Below, piece after piece: positions 54,330 to 62,169 of a stretch of 64,000 nucleotides of DNA. Under the pieces are notes generated by a model, which did no database searches, had not been told where the DNA came from, and saw only the letters and a list, made by a program, of their open reading frames with translations. A program made the translations under genes and the position numbers. The number at the start of each line of letters is the position of its first letter. Position 1 is the first letter of the stretch. The DNA comes from Oceanispirochaeta sp. M1 (lineage in GTDB: Bacteria; Spirochaetota; Spirochaetia; DSM-2461). The stretch is taken from contig NZ_QQPQ01000012.1 of assembly GCF_003346715.1 (NCBI RefSeq), positions 99,695 to 163,694 of the forward strand, given 5' to 3'.

Positions 54330-55206
54330 GAAAATAAAGACTCCCAAAGCTCCCAAAGAGAATAAGTATTCCTTTAAAAAATCCTTTAAAAGATTTAAAA
54401 ACAGCCTTAGCTTTTTAATTATTCTGGTTTTTGCAGGATTTGTTTTTTACACAGGCTGGATACAGATCCGCATCCCTGAAGGTTCACACGCACTTATCTA
54501 CACAAAAACCAGGGGATATGATGACGCTCTGATTGCTCCGGGTCAGTTTGTATGGCGCTGGGAGAATCTTTTCCCCACCAATATGACTCTTCATTTTCTT
54601 GAATTAAATACACAGAAGGAAGAATACAGCCTTAAAAGCTATCTTCCTTCGGGACGGATGTATGGTGAATATATAAAACATCCCGAGACCTTTGAGTACA
54701 GTATTGCATTGGAATACCGTTTTACCCTGAAGGAGACAGCCTTCAGCCGCCTTGTTGAATCAGGGGGCTTTAAATCTGACAGCCTCGAGAAAATATACAG
54801 TGAATACAGGACATCATCCAATTCTCTGATTGATACATACCTTGGGGGTGAAGGTGATCTGAAACGGCTGGAAAATATGGAAAAAGATCTGCTGGCTTTA
54901 CTCACCGACAGTGACAGCAGCTTTACAGTTTCGGATTTAAGAATAAAATCGTATTCATATCCTGATACAGCTCTTTATGAAAAAAGCCGCACACTTTTTC
55001 TTGAGGAGCTTGATACCCTGAGAGAACTTGAATTCAAGGCCGAGCAGGTCTCGTCACAGATAGAAAATTCGACAATAAGAAAGATGGACCTCCTCAGACA
55101 ATATGGTGAGGTGTTCAGTGAATATCCCGTACTGCTTCAATATTTTGATCTGGATAGAGACAAGCTTGATCCTTCACTGCTTAAAGAGACTGAAGCGGAT
55201 TCTTAA
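54322..55206 (+). CDS. Band-7/SPFH-like single-pass membrane protein
   Basis: A 294-residue protein with a very basic N-terminus (KKIKTPKAPKENKYSFKKSF), one membrane helix at about 32-49, then a band-7-like start (IQIRIPEGSHALIYTKTRGYDDALIAPGQFVW) where the SPFH family normally has V-x-x-G-x-x-x-V and pGl-h. A helical stalk follows. This suggests a membrane-microdomain or quality-control scaffold, but the match is loose. It starts inside the HAD gene (8-bp overlap), so the two are coupled. The last 26 bp overlap the thiamine pyrophosphokinase gene tail to tail. Confidence 0.65.
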   Translation: MTKKIKTPKAPKENKYSFKKSFKRFKNSLSFLIILVFAGFVFYTGWIQIRIPEGSHALIYTKTRGYDDALIAPGQFVWRWENLFPTNMTLHFLELNTQKEEYSLKSYLPSGRMYGEYIKHPETFEYSIALEYRFTLKETAFSRLVESGGFKSDSLEKIYSEYRTSSNSLIDTYLGGEGDLKRLENMEKDLLALLTDSDSSFTVSDLRIKSYSYPDTALYEKSRTLFLEELDTLRELEFKAEQVSSQIENSTIRKMDLLRQYGEVFSEYPVLLQYFDLDRDKLDPSLLKETEADS

Positions 55207-55831
55207 GTCCCCTGATCAGAATCAGGCGGCCTGTTTTCATCTTTATGGAATAGTCCCCGGTTTCAAGACGATTACTGATACCCACATCTCCCTTACTCCA
55301 GCATAGGGTATTCAGGGGCCATTTGAGTCCGCTGCTGCTCATGGTGCAGTCTTTCAGGCCCACCGGGAATAGTGATACCATTTCATTCACAGAGCCCCTC
55401 CCGTGGAACTCATCGGCTATGTGATGAATCTCCTCACGGGCGGTCAGCCAGAGATCAGGCGGATTTGGCCGTTCAAAGATCGACAGAAGCGCAAGAAGAT
55501 GATCAAGTCTTCCTCCCCCACCTCCAATCATGATAATTTCGGCACAGCCCTGTTCTCTGAGATGGTTAAGACTCAGTTCACTGTCTGTGAAATCTTTTTC
55601 AGAAGAGTGTTCTTCTATCATTTCAGCAGGAAAATCCTTCAGCTGCTTTTTGTCGGAGAGCGAATCCATGTCCCCAAGAATATAATCAGGCCGGATTGAA
55701 TGTCTGAGGCAGTAATCCAGTCCGGAATCCGCTGCGCAAATATAGATTTCTTTACCAGTCTTATTGAGAAAATATTGGCTAACCAGATCAAAATCAGGCT
55801 GCTCTCCTCCGGTAACGAGGATTCCCTTCAT
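55181..55831 (-). CDS. Thiamine pyrophosphokinase
   Basis: Converts thiamine to thiamine diphosphate using ATP. Motifs of the family: CAADSGLDYCL, RPDYILGDMDSL, the catalytic SSEKDFTDSELSL and MIGGGGGRLDHLLALLSI. The C-terminal thiamine-binding beta domain has SLFPVG...LKWPLN and GDVGISNRL. Length 216 is typical. GGAG precedes the ATG. No thiamine riboswitch was seen upstream. It overlaps the band-7-like gene by 26 bp at the 3-prime ends. Confidence 0.93.
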   Translation of the reverse strand: MKGILVTGGEQPDFDLVSQYFLNKTGKEIYICAADSGLDYCLRHSIRPDYILGDMDSLSDKKQLKDFPAEMIEEHSSEKDFTDSELSLNHLREQGCAEIIMIGGGGGRLDHLLALLSIFERPNPPDLWLTAREEIHHIADEFHGRGSVNEMVSLFPVGLKDCTMSSSGLKWPLNTLCWSKGDVGISNRLETGDYSIKMKTGRLILIRGLKNPLQSL

Positions 55832-55874
55832 AGATTACTCCAGATTCTTTTTTTAAAAAATTAGTATATTTCTC

Positions 55875-55901
55875 TAAAGGAAACTTTTCAAGTTCCGAAA
55901 A
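55875..55901 (+). promoter_or_regulatory. Sigma-28 (FliA)-type promoter for flaB
   Basis: TAAAGGAA (55875-55882), 11-nt spacer, TCCGAAAA (55894-55901). The enteric FliA consensus is TAAAGTTT-N11-GCCGATAA; the spacing is exact and the -10 keeps CCGA and the terminal AA. It predicts a leader of about 50 nt before the flaB ATG. Confidence 0.8.
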
Positions 55902-55958
55902 TTTAAGAAGCGAATAAGGATGTTCGCTATATGCAAGTTATATCATGGAGGATATACG

Positions 55959-56819
55959 ATGATAATTAATCACAATCTAAGTGCGCTCAATGCTTCACGT
56001 ACAAATGGAATCAACAACTCAAATGCAGCAAAAAGCATCTCTAAGCTGTCGTCCGGTTTAAGAATCAACAAAGCGGGTGATGATGCTTCAGGTCTAGCCG
56101 TATCAGAAAAGATGCGTTCCCAGATCAGAGGCCTGAATCAGGCTTCCAGGAACGCAGCTGACGGAATCTCTTTTATCCAGACCGCAGAAGGTTTTCTTCA
56201 GGAAACCAGCGACGTGCTCCAGAGACTGAGAGAGCTGGCTGTACAGTCTTCAAACGGTATCTATACTTCTGAAGACAGAATGCAGATTCAGGTTGAAGTT
56301 TCTCAGCTTGTTGATGAGCTCGACAGAGTTGCATCACACGCTCAGTTCAACGGACTTAACATGCTTACAGGCCGTTTTGCTCAGGAAACCGGTGAAAATA
56401 ATGTAACCGCGTCAATGTGGCTGCATATCGGTGCTAACATGGATCAGAGAGAACAGGTTTTTATAGGAACCATGAATTCCTCTGCATTAGGTGTACGTCA
56501 GGTTGCAACTGGAAACATCATGTCTATCTCTACTCCTGAACAGGCCAACCGTAATATCGGAGTTATTGACATGGCATTGAAGAAAGTAAATAAACAGCGT
56601 GCAGACCTTGGTGCATACCAGAACAGACTGGAAATGGCAGTTCAGGGTATCGACATCGGTGCTGAAAATCTGCAGGCTTCTGAATCAAGAATCAGAGACC
56701 TCGACATGGCTAAAGAAACTGTTGAATTTACAAAGAACCAGATTCTCGGTCAGGCAAGTAACGCAATGCTTGCTCAGGCCAACCAGAGAACACAGCAGGT
56801 TCTTCAGCTTCTGCAGTAA
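55959..56819 (+). CDS. flaB: Periplasmic flagellin FlaB
   Basis: The core protein of the spirochaetal periplasmic flagellar filament. The start [19 protein letters not shown] and the D0/D1 N-terminal helices ([20 protein letters not shown]) plus the C-terminal [20 protein letters not shown] are classic. There is no D2/D3 outer domain, as expected for FlaB, and no signal peptide. Length 286 is the usual FlaB size. ATG 55959 has GGAGG 7 nt upstream; the open frame extends back to 55920 but lacks homology there. Sigma-28-type promoter upstream and a terminator downstream, so monocistronic. Confidence 0.97.
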   Translation: MIINHNLSALNASRTNGINNSNAAKSISKLSSGLRINKAGDDASGLAVSEKMRSQIRGLNQASRNAADGISFIQTAEGFLQETSDVLQRLRELAVQSSNGIYTSEDRMQIQVEVSQLVDELDRVASHAQFNGLNMLTGRFAQETGENNVTASMWLHIGANMDQREQVFIGTMNSSALGVRQVATGNIMSISTPEQANRNIGVIDMALKKVNKQRADLGAYQNRLEMAVQGIDIGAENLQASESRIRDLDMAKETVEFTKNQILGQASNAMLAQANQRTQQVLQLLQ

Positions 56820-56853
56820 TCCCCTGCTTTCACAAAAAATTAAACCCTTACAA

Positions 56854-56884
56854 AAACCCGGTCCTTCACAGGCCGGGTTTTTTT
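56854..56884 (+). terminator. flaB terminator
   Basis: AAACCCGG (56854-56861) pairs with CCGGGTTT (56873-56880), followed by a run of seven T. A strong factor-independent terminator ending the flagellin message. Confidence 0.92.
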
Positions 56885-56893
56885 GAGTCTGTA

Positions 56894-56922
56894 TTGACAA
56901 CAGCTGTCAGGAAAGTTAAGTT
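56894..56922 (+). promoter_or_regulatory. Candidate promoter for the tRNA nucleotidyltransferase gene
   Basis: A perfect -35 TTGACA (56894-56899), 17-nt spacer and a weak -10 TAAGTT (56917-56922), 7 nt before ATG 56930. The geometry resembles the leaderless promoters of tex, rpe and coaD, but the -10 is poor. Confidence 0.45.
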
Positions 56923-56929
56923 CATTTTA

Positions 56930-58285
56930 ATGAGAATAAAAGTACCCCGAGATGTTATAACAATTGCCTCAACCATTAAAGAAGCAGGATTCAGAAGTTA
57001 TCTTGTGGGAGGAGCTGTGCGTGATCAACTTCTTGGTCTTCCTGCCAAGGATTATGATCTCTGTACTGATGCATTGCCTGAGGACATTATAAAAATGTTC
57101 CGGAAGGTGATTCCCACTGGTATTAAGCACGGTACGGTTACTGTGCTGATGAATAAGAATCCATATGAAATAACTACATTTAGAATTGACGGTAAATACA
57201 GTGACGGCAGACGTCCGGATCAGATCTCATTTACCGATGATCTGACTGAAGATCTCAAACGCAGGGATTTTACCATAAACTCCATAGCCTACGATGTTCT
57301 CGATCATTCTATGCATGATCCTAATAACGGAGCATCCGATCTCAAAAAGGGGATTATTCGTGCTATTGGTGTACCGGAGGAGAGATTCAGGGAAGACGGG
57401 CTGCGTTCGATACGTGCCTGCCGCTTTGCTTCTCAGCTTAATTTTACAATTGAAGAAGAGACTGTTAAGGGTATCAGGACATGTCTTTTTAATATAAAAG
57501 ATCTCTCCAGGGAGAGAATCTATGAAGAGCTTGTAAAGATCATGAAGACAGATAGTCCTTCCAGGTCGTTTCATCTTTTTCAGGATACCGGAATATTGTC
57601 TCTCATCCTGCCTGAGCTGAGTCTCTGTGCGGGTGTCTCCCAGAAGGGAAATCACGATTATGATGTATTTGAACACCTTCTGATGAGCTGTGATGCCGCC
57701 TCTCCGGAGAATCCAATTGTAAGATTTACAGCTTTATTTCATGATCTGGGAAAACCTGCTGTAAAAAGTATAGACAGCGACGGAATTGCAACTTTTTATA
57801 ATCATGAAATTGAATCTGAGAAAATTGCAGCAGAAGTCATGGATCGTTATAGATTTCCCAAGAATAAGGCAAACAGAATACTGCATCTCATAAGACAGCA
57901 TATGTTTCATTATACAGAAGATTGGACTGATGCCGCTGTAAGACGTTTTATTCAGCGTGTAGGTCTGGAATATCTTGAGGATCAGTATTTCCTCAGGGAA
58001 GCTGATATAGAAGGTATGACAAAAGGGACTGTTCCCGAGGACTATTACGGCTTGCGGGATCTCAAATTGCGGGTTGAAAAGATTCTGGGAGAGGCGAATG
58101 CATTTACTATCAGGGACCTGGCAGTGAATGGAAGAGATATAATGGAGTCCACATCCGTAAAAGGCGGACCTAAAATTGGTATTATACTGAATGAGTTGCT
58201 TGAAACTGTTCTGGATGACCCTTCTCAGAACAACAGGGAGGATCTGCTTAATATTGCAGTGAGTCTGGCAGAAAAAATAGACTAA
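56930..58285 (+). CDS. CCA-adding tRNA nucleotidyltransferase/poly(A) polymerase family, HD-type
   Basis: A class II nucleotidyltransferase, 451 residues. The head domain has LVGGAVRDQLLG with the catalytic DYDLCTDA pair, then TVLMNKNPYEITTFRIDG, RRDFTINSIAYD and the nucleotide-selecting EDGLRSIRACRFASQ. A C-terminal HD domain has ALFHDLGKP. CCA-adding function is likely because none of the three tRNA genes here encodes CCA, but poly(A) polymerase or A-adding activity cannot be excluded. The TTG at 56894 is inside a -35 box, so ATG 56930 is the better start. Its 3-prime end overlaps rnc by 4 bp. Confidence 0.9.
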   Translation: MRIKVPRDVITIASTIKEAGFRSYLVGGAVRDQLLGLPAKDYDLCTDALPEDIIKMFRKVIPTGIKHGTVTVLMNKNPYEITTFRIDGKYSDGRRPDQISFTDDLTEDLKRRDFTINSIAYDVLDHSMHDPNNGASDLKKGIIRAIGVPEERFREDGLRSIRACRFASQLNFTIEEETVKGIRTCLFNIKDLSRERIYEELVKIMKTDSPSRSFHLFQDTGILSLILPELSLCAGVSQKGNHDYDVFEHLLMSCDAASPENPIVRFTALFHDLGKPAVKSIDSDGIATFYNHEIESEKIAAEVMDRYRFPKNKANRILHLIRQHMFHYTEDWTDAAVRRFIQRVGLEYLEDQYFLREADIEGMTKGTVPEDYYGLRDLKLRVEKILGEANAFTIRDLAVNGRDIMESTSVKGGPKIGIILNELLETVLDDPSQNNREDLLNIAVSLAEKID

Positions 58286-58995
58286 TCTTCGGGGTTAAGT
58301 CTTAGATAAGCCTCTTCGGCAGCTTTCTGCTCGGCTTCTTTCTTGTTTTTACCCATTCCCGGGCCGTAAGTGGCGGTGTTGACAGACACTTCAATCCAGA
58401 AAGTCTTATTATGGTCGGGACCTGAGTTTTTAATGACTGAATATTTTGGATAAGTCTTGAAGTTCTTCTGACAGTACTCCTGTAAAAGAGTCTTAAAATC
58501 CCTCTTATGTCTATTCTCGAGTACTTTATCAATCTGGGGAATCAGAAGTGTCAGGATAAATCGGCCTGCTTCCTTGAATCCGACATCCAGAAAATAGGCT
58601 CCGAATATGGCTTCCATTGCATCAGCAAGTATGGCTTTCTTCAGGCGTCCACCTGAATTTTCTTCACCCTTCCCGATAAGAAGATATTTATCAATATTGA
58701 GTGGGATTGCCAGTTCGGCTAAACTTTCTTCGCTGACTACAAATGATTTGATACGTGCAAGATCACCTTCTACCTTATCAGGCAGACTGTTGAAAAGATA
58801 ATCTGATACGACCAGTCCTAGAATGGAATCACCGAGAAACTCAAGTTTCTCATTATTATCATTCTGTTCCTGATGTTCGTTGGTATAAGACCTGTGACAA
58901 AAAGCAAGGTTCAGAAGATCATGCCTTCTGAACCTTATTCCAGCTTCACGTTCGAAGCTCTGAAGTTCTTTTTTGCGTAAATTATTACAGGGCAT
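58282..58995 (-). CDS. rnc: Ribonuclease III
   Basis: A double-strand-specific endoribonuclease for rRNA and mRNA processing. The signature NEKLEFLGDSILGLVVSDYL has the metal-binding Glu/Asp set, followed by LADAMEAIFGAYFLD, and a C-terminal double-stranded-RNA-binding domain (DFKTLLQEYCQKNFKTYPKY...GKNKKEAEQKAAEEAYLRL). The start is ambiguous: GTG 59031 adds 12 residues with no homology, while ATG 58995 has AGGG 10 nt upstream. Both the AGGG and this ATG lie in a perfect 11-bp hairpin. Order rpmF-acpP-rnc, common in bacteria. Overlaps the convergent nucleotidyltransferase gene by 4 bp. Confidence 0.94.
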   Translation of the reverse strand: MPCNNLRKKELQSFEREAGIRFRRHDLLNLAFCHRSYTNEHQEQNDNNEKLEFLGDSILGLVVSDYLFNSLPDKVEGDLARIKSFVVSEESLAELAIPLNIDKYLLIGKGEENSGGRLKKAILADAMEAIFGAYFLDVGFKEAGRFILTLLIPQIDKVLENRHKRDFKTLLQEYCQKNFKTYPKYSVIKNSGPDHNKTFWIEVSVNTATYGPGMGKNKKEAEQKAAEEAYLRLNPED

Positions 58996-59011
58996 AGTGA
59001 CTATGCCCTGT
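58987..59011 (-). promoter_or_regulatory. Perfect hairpin covering the rnc start region
   Basis: ACAGGGCATAG, 3-nt loop, CTATGCCCTGT: an 11-bp perfect inverted repeat. In the rnc message the 5-prime arm contains the AGGG ribosome-binding element and the 3-prime arm the ATG at 58995. It has no U-tract, so it is not a simple acpP terminator. It could repress translation or be an RNase III cleavage site. Confidence 0.6.
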
Positions 59012-59041
59012 GAATTTGAAAAAAGTTTCACTTAGATTCGA

Positions 59042-59281
59042 TTATTTACCGAGTTCTGTTTTGATGAAATCAAGAGCGTCAGAAACTTTTTCAAATTCCG
59101 TTGCTTTTTCATCAGGAACAGATACACCCATTTCTGAATCAATTGCGTAAAGAAGTTCGTAAGTATCCAGACTGTCTGCTCCAAGATCTTCTCTGAAGCG
59201 GGCGTCGAGAGTGATTTTATCTTCTTCGACTTCCAGTTTTTCTGCAATAAGATTTTTCAGTTTTTCGAATAATTCATCCAT
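59042..59281 (-). CDS. acpP: Acyl carrier protein
   Basis: Carries growing acyl chains for fatty acid synthesis on a phosphopantetheine arm attached to the serine of DSL (LGADSLDTYELL, Ser about 37). An acidic four-helix protein of 79 residues, typical length. CoaD, encoded just upstream, makes a precursor of that arm. AAGGAG before the ATG. Between rpmF (15 bp) and rnc. Confidence 0.96.
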   Translation of the reverse strand: MDELFEKLKNLIAEKLEVEEDKITLDARFREDLGADSLDTYELLYAIDSEMGVSVPDEKATEFEKVSDALDFIKTELGK

Positions 59282-59296
59282 GTAAGACTCCTTGTA

Positions 59297-59485
59297 TTAA
59301 GCCATATCTTCGGGCTCAATAATCTGATTACCCTTGTAGAAACCACACTTAGGACAAACTCTGTGTCTAAGAACTTTATTTCCGCAGTTACTGCAGGAAA
59401 CCATTGTGGGAGTTCCCATCTTCATATTGATGGTTCTTCTTCTCCGGCTTCTTGCCTTTGATGTTTTATATTTTGGTACTGCCAT
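59297..59485 (-). CDS. rpmF: 50S ribosomal protein L32
   Basis: A small ribosomal protein of 62 residues: basic N-terminus (MAVPKYKTSKARSRRRRT) and a C4 zinc motif, SCSNCGNKVLRHRVCPKCG. AGGAG before the ATG. First gene of the rpmF-acpP-rnc unit with a near-consensus promoter upstream. Confidence 0.97.
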   Translation of the reverse strand: MAVPKYKTSKARSRRRRTINMKMGTPTMVSCSNCGNKVLRHRVCPKCGFYKGNQIIEPEDMA

Positions 59486-59519
59486 TTATAATCCTCTCCT
59501 GGCTGTTATTGACTGGAAG

Positions 59520-59548
59520 AATATAGTACGTCCTCTTTTTTTTGTCAA
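59520..59548 (-). promoter_or_regulatory. Strong sigma-70 promoter for rpmF-acpP-rnc
   Basis: A perfect TTGACA (59548-59543), 17-nt spacer rich in A, and TATATT (59525-59520, 5 of 6). It predicts a leader of about 28 nt with a Shine-Dalgarno, in contrast to the leaderless pattern of coaD just upstream. Confidence 0.85.
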
Positions 59549-59586
59549 GGTACTCACTTATGTAATAATAAATTAGACTATAGTTC

Positions 59587-60075
59587 TCACAGACTGTTTG
59601 TTTTTATTTTCTCCCGAAGCATATTTTCTACATTTTCAGGGATCATTTCCGTTACATCCGCCCCCAGAACGACGAGTTCTTTTATTGATGAAGACCTGAG
59701 AACAAAGTATTTCTGTTCTGTGGGAAGAAATATTGTCTCGACCTGTGGATTCAGCTGTTTATTAAGCATTGAAAGTTCAAACTCATAACCGAAATCATCA
59801 ACAGCCCTTACACCACGCATAATGACTCTTATATCATTATCACGTGCATAATTCACAATCAGTTTATCCCATAGAGTTACTTTCACATTAGGAATACCCT
59901 CAACCATCTCTTTCATCAGGGACAATCTCTCTTCGGGAGTTAAGATATATTTTTTCTGATAATTAACTGATATAACGACATCAACAGAATCAAAGAGCTT
60001 GGCGCCCCTTTTAATAAGGTTTAAATGACCGTTTGTCGGAGGATCAAATGATCCGGGAAATACTGCTTTTACCAT
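59587..60075 (-). CDS. coaD: Phosphopantetheine adenylyltransferase
   Basis: Transfers AMP from ATP to 4-prime-phosphopantetheine, the penultimate step in CoA synthesis. Nucleotidyltransferase motif GSFDPPTNGHLNLI at 9-22 (His of TxGH), FDSVDVVISVN, IMRGVRAVDDFGYEFE and the second motif RSSSIKELV. 162 residues, typical. Promoter elements end 6 nt before the ATG and there is no Shine-Dalgarno, so a leaderless message is predicted. The downstream gap to rpmF (101 bp) carries that operon's own promoter. Confidence 0.95.
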   Translation of the reverse strand: MVKAVFPGSFDPPTNGHLNLIKRGAKLFDSVDVVISVNYQKKYILTPEERLSLMKEMVEGIPNVKVTLWDKLIVNYARDNDIRVIMRGVRAVDDFGYEFELSMLNKQLNPQVETIFLPTEQKYFVLRSSSIKELVVLGADVTEMIPENVENMLREKIKTNSL

Positions 60076-60081
60076 GCTTCT

Positions 60082-60110
60082 ATATTAACTGCTTTAAACA
60101 GCACTTTCAA
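60082..60110 (-). promoter_or_regulatory. coaD promoter, predicted to give a leaderless mRNA
   Basis: TTGAAA (60110-60105, 5 of 6), 17-nt spacer, TAATAT (60087-60082, 4 of 6), then 6 nt (AGAAGC) to the ATG at 60075. No Shine-Dalgarno is present. Same geometry as tex, rpe and the 60192 lipoprotein. Confidence 0.6.
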
Positions 60111-60156
60111 TAAGCTTTATAAAGAAGCTTTGAGGCAGATTAAATTATTATTTATT

Positions 60157-60185
60157 TTGACATTTATCACGTAAATGGATAGACT
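60157..60185 (+). promoter_or_regulatory. Promoter of the 60192 lipoprotein, predicted leaderless
   Basis: A perfect TTGACA (60157-60162), 17-nt spacer, TAGACT (60180-60185, 4 of 6), then 6 nt (GATTTC) to ATG 60192. There is no Shine-Dalgarno. Confidence 0.65.
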
Positions 60186-60191
60186 GATTTC

Positions 60192-60770
60192 ATGAAAAAT
60201 AGAACATTCCTACTATTAATGATAATACTGTCTTTATTCTTTTCATGCAGCACAGCTCCTGTAGTTGAAAAGGAACCTGTAGTTGAAGAGGTGGCGGTTG
60301 CTGAGCCCGAATTGATTGTTGAACCTGAGCCTGTGGTTGAAGAAGCGCCTGCTGAAGAAGTTGTGGTCAGTGATGAGAGCGGTTTTGAAGTAAGCGTTGA
60401 AGTCTATAAACAGACTCTTGATGAAATGCGTGAGCTGATTAAGAAGCTGAATGGAATAATTTCAGATAGAAATTATGAAAAATGGAAACAATATCTTTCA
60501 GAAGAATATATACAGACTTATAATGACAAGACCACACTCAAAGGTATTACTGAAGGATCGAAAATACTTTCTGAAAATAAAATTGAACTTCTCAGTTTGA
60601 AAGATTATTTTGAATGGGTTGTTGTTCCAAGCCGTTCAAAGGCTTCTGTAGATGATATTGTCTTTAAAGATGATTCTCATTTGACTGTATACATGCTGAT
60701 AAAGGAAAAAAGAACAATTCTTTACCAATTGGAGAGGATCGACGATAATTGGTTAATAAGTGTTTGGTAA
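60192..60770 (+). CDS. Lipoprotein with acidic proline-valine stalk
   Basis: A 192-residue lipoprotein. The signal peptide ends FFSC (acylated cysteine about residue 19). Residues 22-60 are a low-complexity stalk of repeated PVVEE/EPEPVVEE units, which would hold the folded domain away from the membrane. The C-terminal domain (VYKQTLDEMRELIKKLNGII, YEKWKQYLSEEYIQTYND, LTVYMLIKEKRTILYQLERI, DDNWLISVW) has an NTF2-like pattern of long helix plus sheet. Function unknown. The promoter predicts a leaderless transcript. Confidence 0.75.
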   Translation: MKNRTFLLLMIILSLFFSCSTAPVVEKEPVVEEVAVAEPELIVEPEPVVEEAPAEEVVVSDESGFEVSVEVYKQTLDEMRELIKKLNGIISDRNYEKWKQYLSEEYIQTYNDKTTLKGITEGSKILSENKIELLSLKDYFEWVVVPSRSKASVDDIVFKDDSHLTVYMLIKEKRTILYQLERIDDNWLISVW

Positions 60771-60792
60771 AATATGATTTTGAGAATATAAT
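60764..60792 (+). promoter_or_regulatory. Promoter of the 60812 gene
   Basis: TTGGTA (60764-60769), 17-nt spacer, perfect TATAAT (60787-60792). The -35 overlaps the stop codon of the upstream lipoprotein. The transcript would begin near the GGGAG ribosome-binding site before ATG 60812. Confidence 0.6.
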
Positions 60793-60811
60793 ATAAGCGG
60801 GAGTAACTAAA

Positions 60812-61513
60812 ATGAAAAAACTTAAACTGGCTATTGTACTTTTTATATCGATGCTGATGACTGTCTCTTTGTTTGCCCAGGAAGATGAGCAGACAATTGA
60901 AGAACTCTATCTGCAGAGTCAGGTCAAGGTTAAAATAATAAGAGCGGAAGCCGAATCAGTGGATCGCGATATGAAAATGATTGCAATTCAGGATATCGAA
61001 AAAATGGTTGGTGACGGTGAAATAGCCGAAGATGACCGCGAGATGGTCGGTATACTCAGCTCCCTTGGAACAGAGGGTATAAGTAACCAGGTCATTGAAC
61101 AGGGTGCTGTTATCAATAACTACCCCATGGTAAGAAAAGAAGCTGTACGTCTTCTCGGTGAAGTCGGCGGAGATATGGCAAGAGATGCTCTGGTAAACGT
61201 TCTTCTTACGGATGATGAACCAATGGTACTTGCAGAAGCAGTTGTGGCCCTTTCCAAGGTCGGTCCTGATGAGCAGGGTGTAGCAATGGCTGTACTGGCT
61301 GATTCCATGAGATCACAGACAGCTCTTAAGAAAGATAATAACTTTGCTAATGCCTTTATTCTGGCTGTTGCAAATCTTGCGGAAGCAAATGACGGTATAG
61401 ATGACATCCGTGTGTTTGAAGAGCTTACCAAGATTGCTGATCCCCGCAGCGGATATATTACAGTTGTTAGAAAGAAAGCTTTTGAACTGCTGAAGAATCT
61501 TCAGGATTTTTAA
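60812..61513 (+). CDS. Exported HEAT-repeat protein
   Basis: A 233-residue protein with a cleavable signal peptide (ending VSLFA before QEDEQ, about residue 22). HEAT-like helical repeats follow: NNYPMVRKEAVRLLGEVGGD, MARDALVNVLLTDDEPMVLA, EAVVALSKVG and FVRKKAFELLKNL-like ends. Likely a periplasmic scaffold; no enzymatic motif. GGGAG precedes the ATG. Ends before a strong bidirectional terminator. Confidence 0.78.
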   Translation: MKKLKLAIVLFISMLMTVSLFAQEDEQTIEELYLQSQVKVKIIRAEAESVDRDMKMIAIQDIEKMVGDGEIAEDDREMVGILSSLGTEGISNQVIEQGAVINNYPMVRKEAVRLLGEVGGDMARDALVNVLLTDDEPMVLAEAVVALSKVGPDEQGVAMAVLADSMRSQTALKKDNNFANAFILAVANLAEANDGIDDIRVFEELTKIADPRSGYITVVRKKAFELLKNLQDF

Positions 61514-61540
61514 TTAAAGCTTATCAAACTTTTAGATAAA

Positions 61541-61574
61541 AAAAACCACCGTAAAATTACGGTGGTTTTTTTGT
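61541..61574. terminator. Bidirectional terminator
   Basis: AAAAACCACCGTAA (61541-61554) pairs with TTACGGTGGTTTTT (61557-61570) with a 2-nt loop by full pairing (opened to 4 or more in practice), flanked by A- and T-runs. It ends the HEAT gene on the plus strand and the 61613 gene on the minus strand. Confidence 0.92.
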
Positions 61575-61612
61575 TGCTGATAACTCTTCAGGTTAAGAAA
61601 AGAAAAGACGGG

Positions 61613-62008
61613 TTATAGAATTTCCTTCCGGAGAGTTCCTCTCCACTCGGGTGCGTCCTCTTCCCTTTCTTCATATTCAATTTCTCTGAGGACCTTGAAA
61701 TCCTTATTCTGATTATTATCAGACTGAATGACTGCAAATTTTCCACTTCCAAGATATACAATCTTTTCATGTTCCTGTACAGGCTCATTTTCAGCTATCT
61801 TTTTAATGATGCAGTCAAAGTGTGCCGGCTGTCCACTGGACTTTTCTTTGATCGCAGAACTCAGGTCTCTGATGTTCTTACCGCAGATTGAACAGCTTAT
61901 TGCCGGGCCTGTGTAAGTGATTGTCTGTCTGGAATTCTTCCGGCCCCGATTATTCCTGTTACGGTTATTTTTTCGGGGGGGTCGACTGTCATTGGAATTT
62001 GATGCCAC
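61613..62008 (-). CDS. Basic-tailed protein with a C2HC zinc motif
   Basis: A 131-residue protein. The N-terminal 30 residues are strongly basic and polar (PPRKNNRNRNNRGRKNSR), suggesting nucleic-acid binding. A CSICGKN...PAHFDC motif with C39, C42, H63 and C66 could bind zinc. The C-terminus is acidic. GTG start with GAGG 6 nt upstream. It overlaps the 54-codon gene upstream by 20 bp, so the two are coupled. No characterised family recognised. Confidence 0.75.
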   Translation of the reverse strand: MASNSNDSRPPRKNNRNRNNRGRKNSRQTITYTGPAISCSICGKNIRDLSSAIKEKSSGQPAHFDCIIKKIAENEPVQEHEKIVYLGSGKFAVIQSDNNQNKDFKVLREIEYEEREEDAPEWRGTLRKEIL

Positions 62009-62153
62009 TTTTATCCTCGTTCATATGAACAATTTCATTAGTTAGTGTTAACGCAATCCGCTTAATGGCGATATCCAGATAATCGTTTTCGTTTATCTTG
62101 GATTTCAGTTCTTTAAGTTTTTTCGGATCCGTGTTTTTAGCGATTCTTACCAT
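61989..62153 (-). CDS. 54-residue small protein
   Basis: ATG 62153 has a strong GAAGGAG Shine-Dalgarno and opens a 54-codon frame ending TGA at 61989. The protein is basic and helical: MVRIAKNTDPKKLKELKSKI, then DYLDIAIKRIALTLTNEIVH. It fills the gap between the YraN-like gene and the zinc-motif gene, overlaps the latter by 20 bp, and is only 16 bp after the former. Its strong ribosome-binding site and operon fit support a real gene. Function unknown. Confidence 0.72.
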   Translation of the reverse strand: MVRIAKNTDPKKLKELKSKINENDYLDIAIKRIALTLTNEIVHMNEDKSGIKFQ

Positions 62154-62169
62154 ACGGAGCTCCTTCTCC

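Noticed and set aside
56894..56929. TTG 56894 as the start of the nucleotidyltransferase
   Set aside because: The TTG is the first part of a perfect TTGACA promoter hexamer directly after the flaB terminator, and the added 12 residues lack homology.
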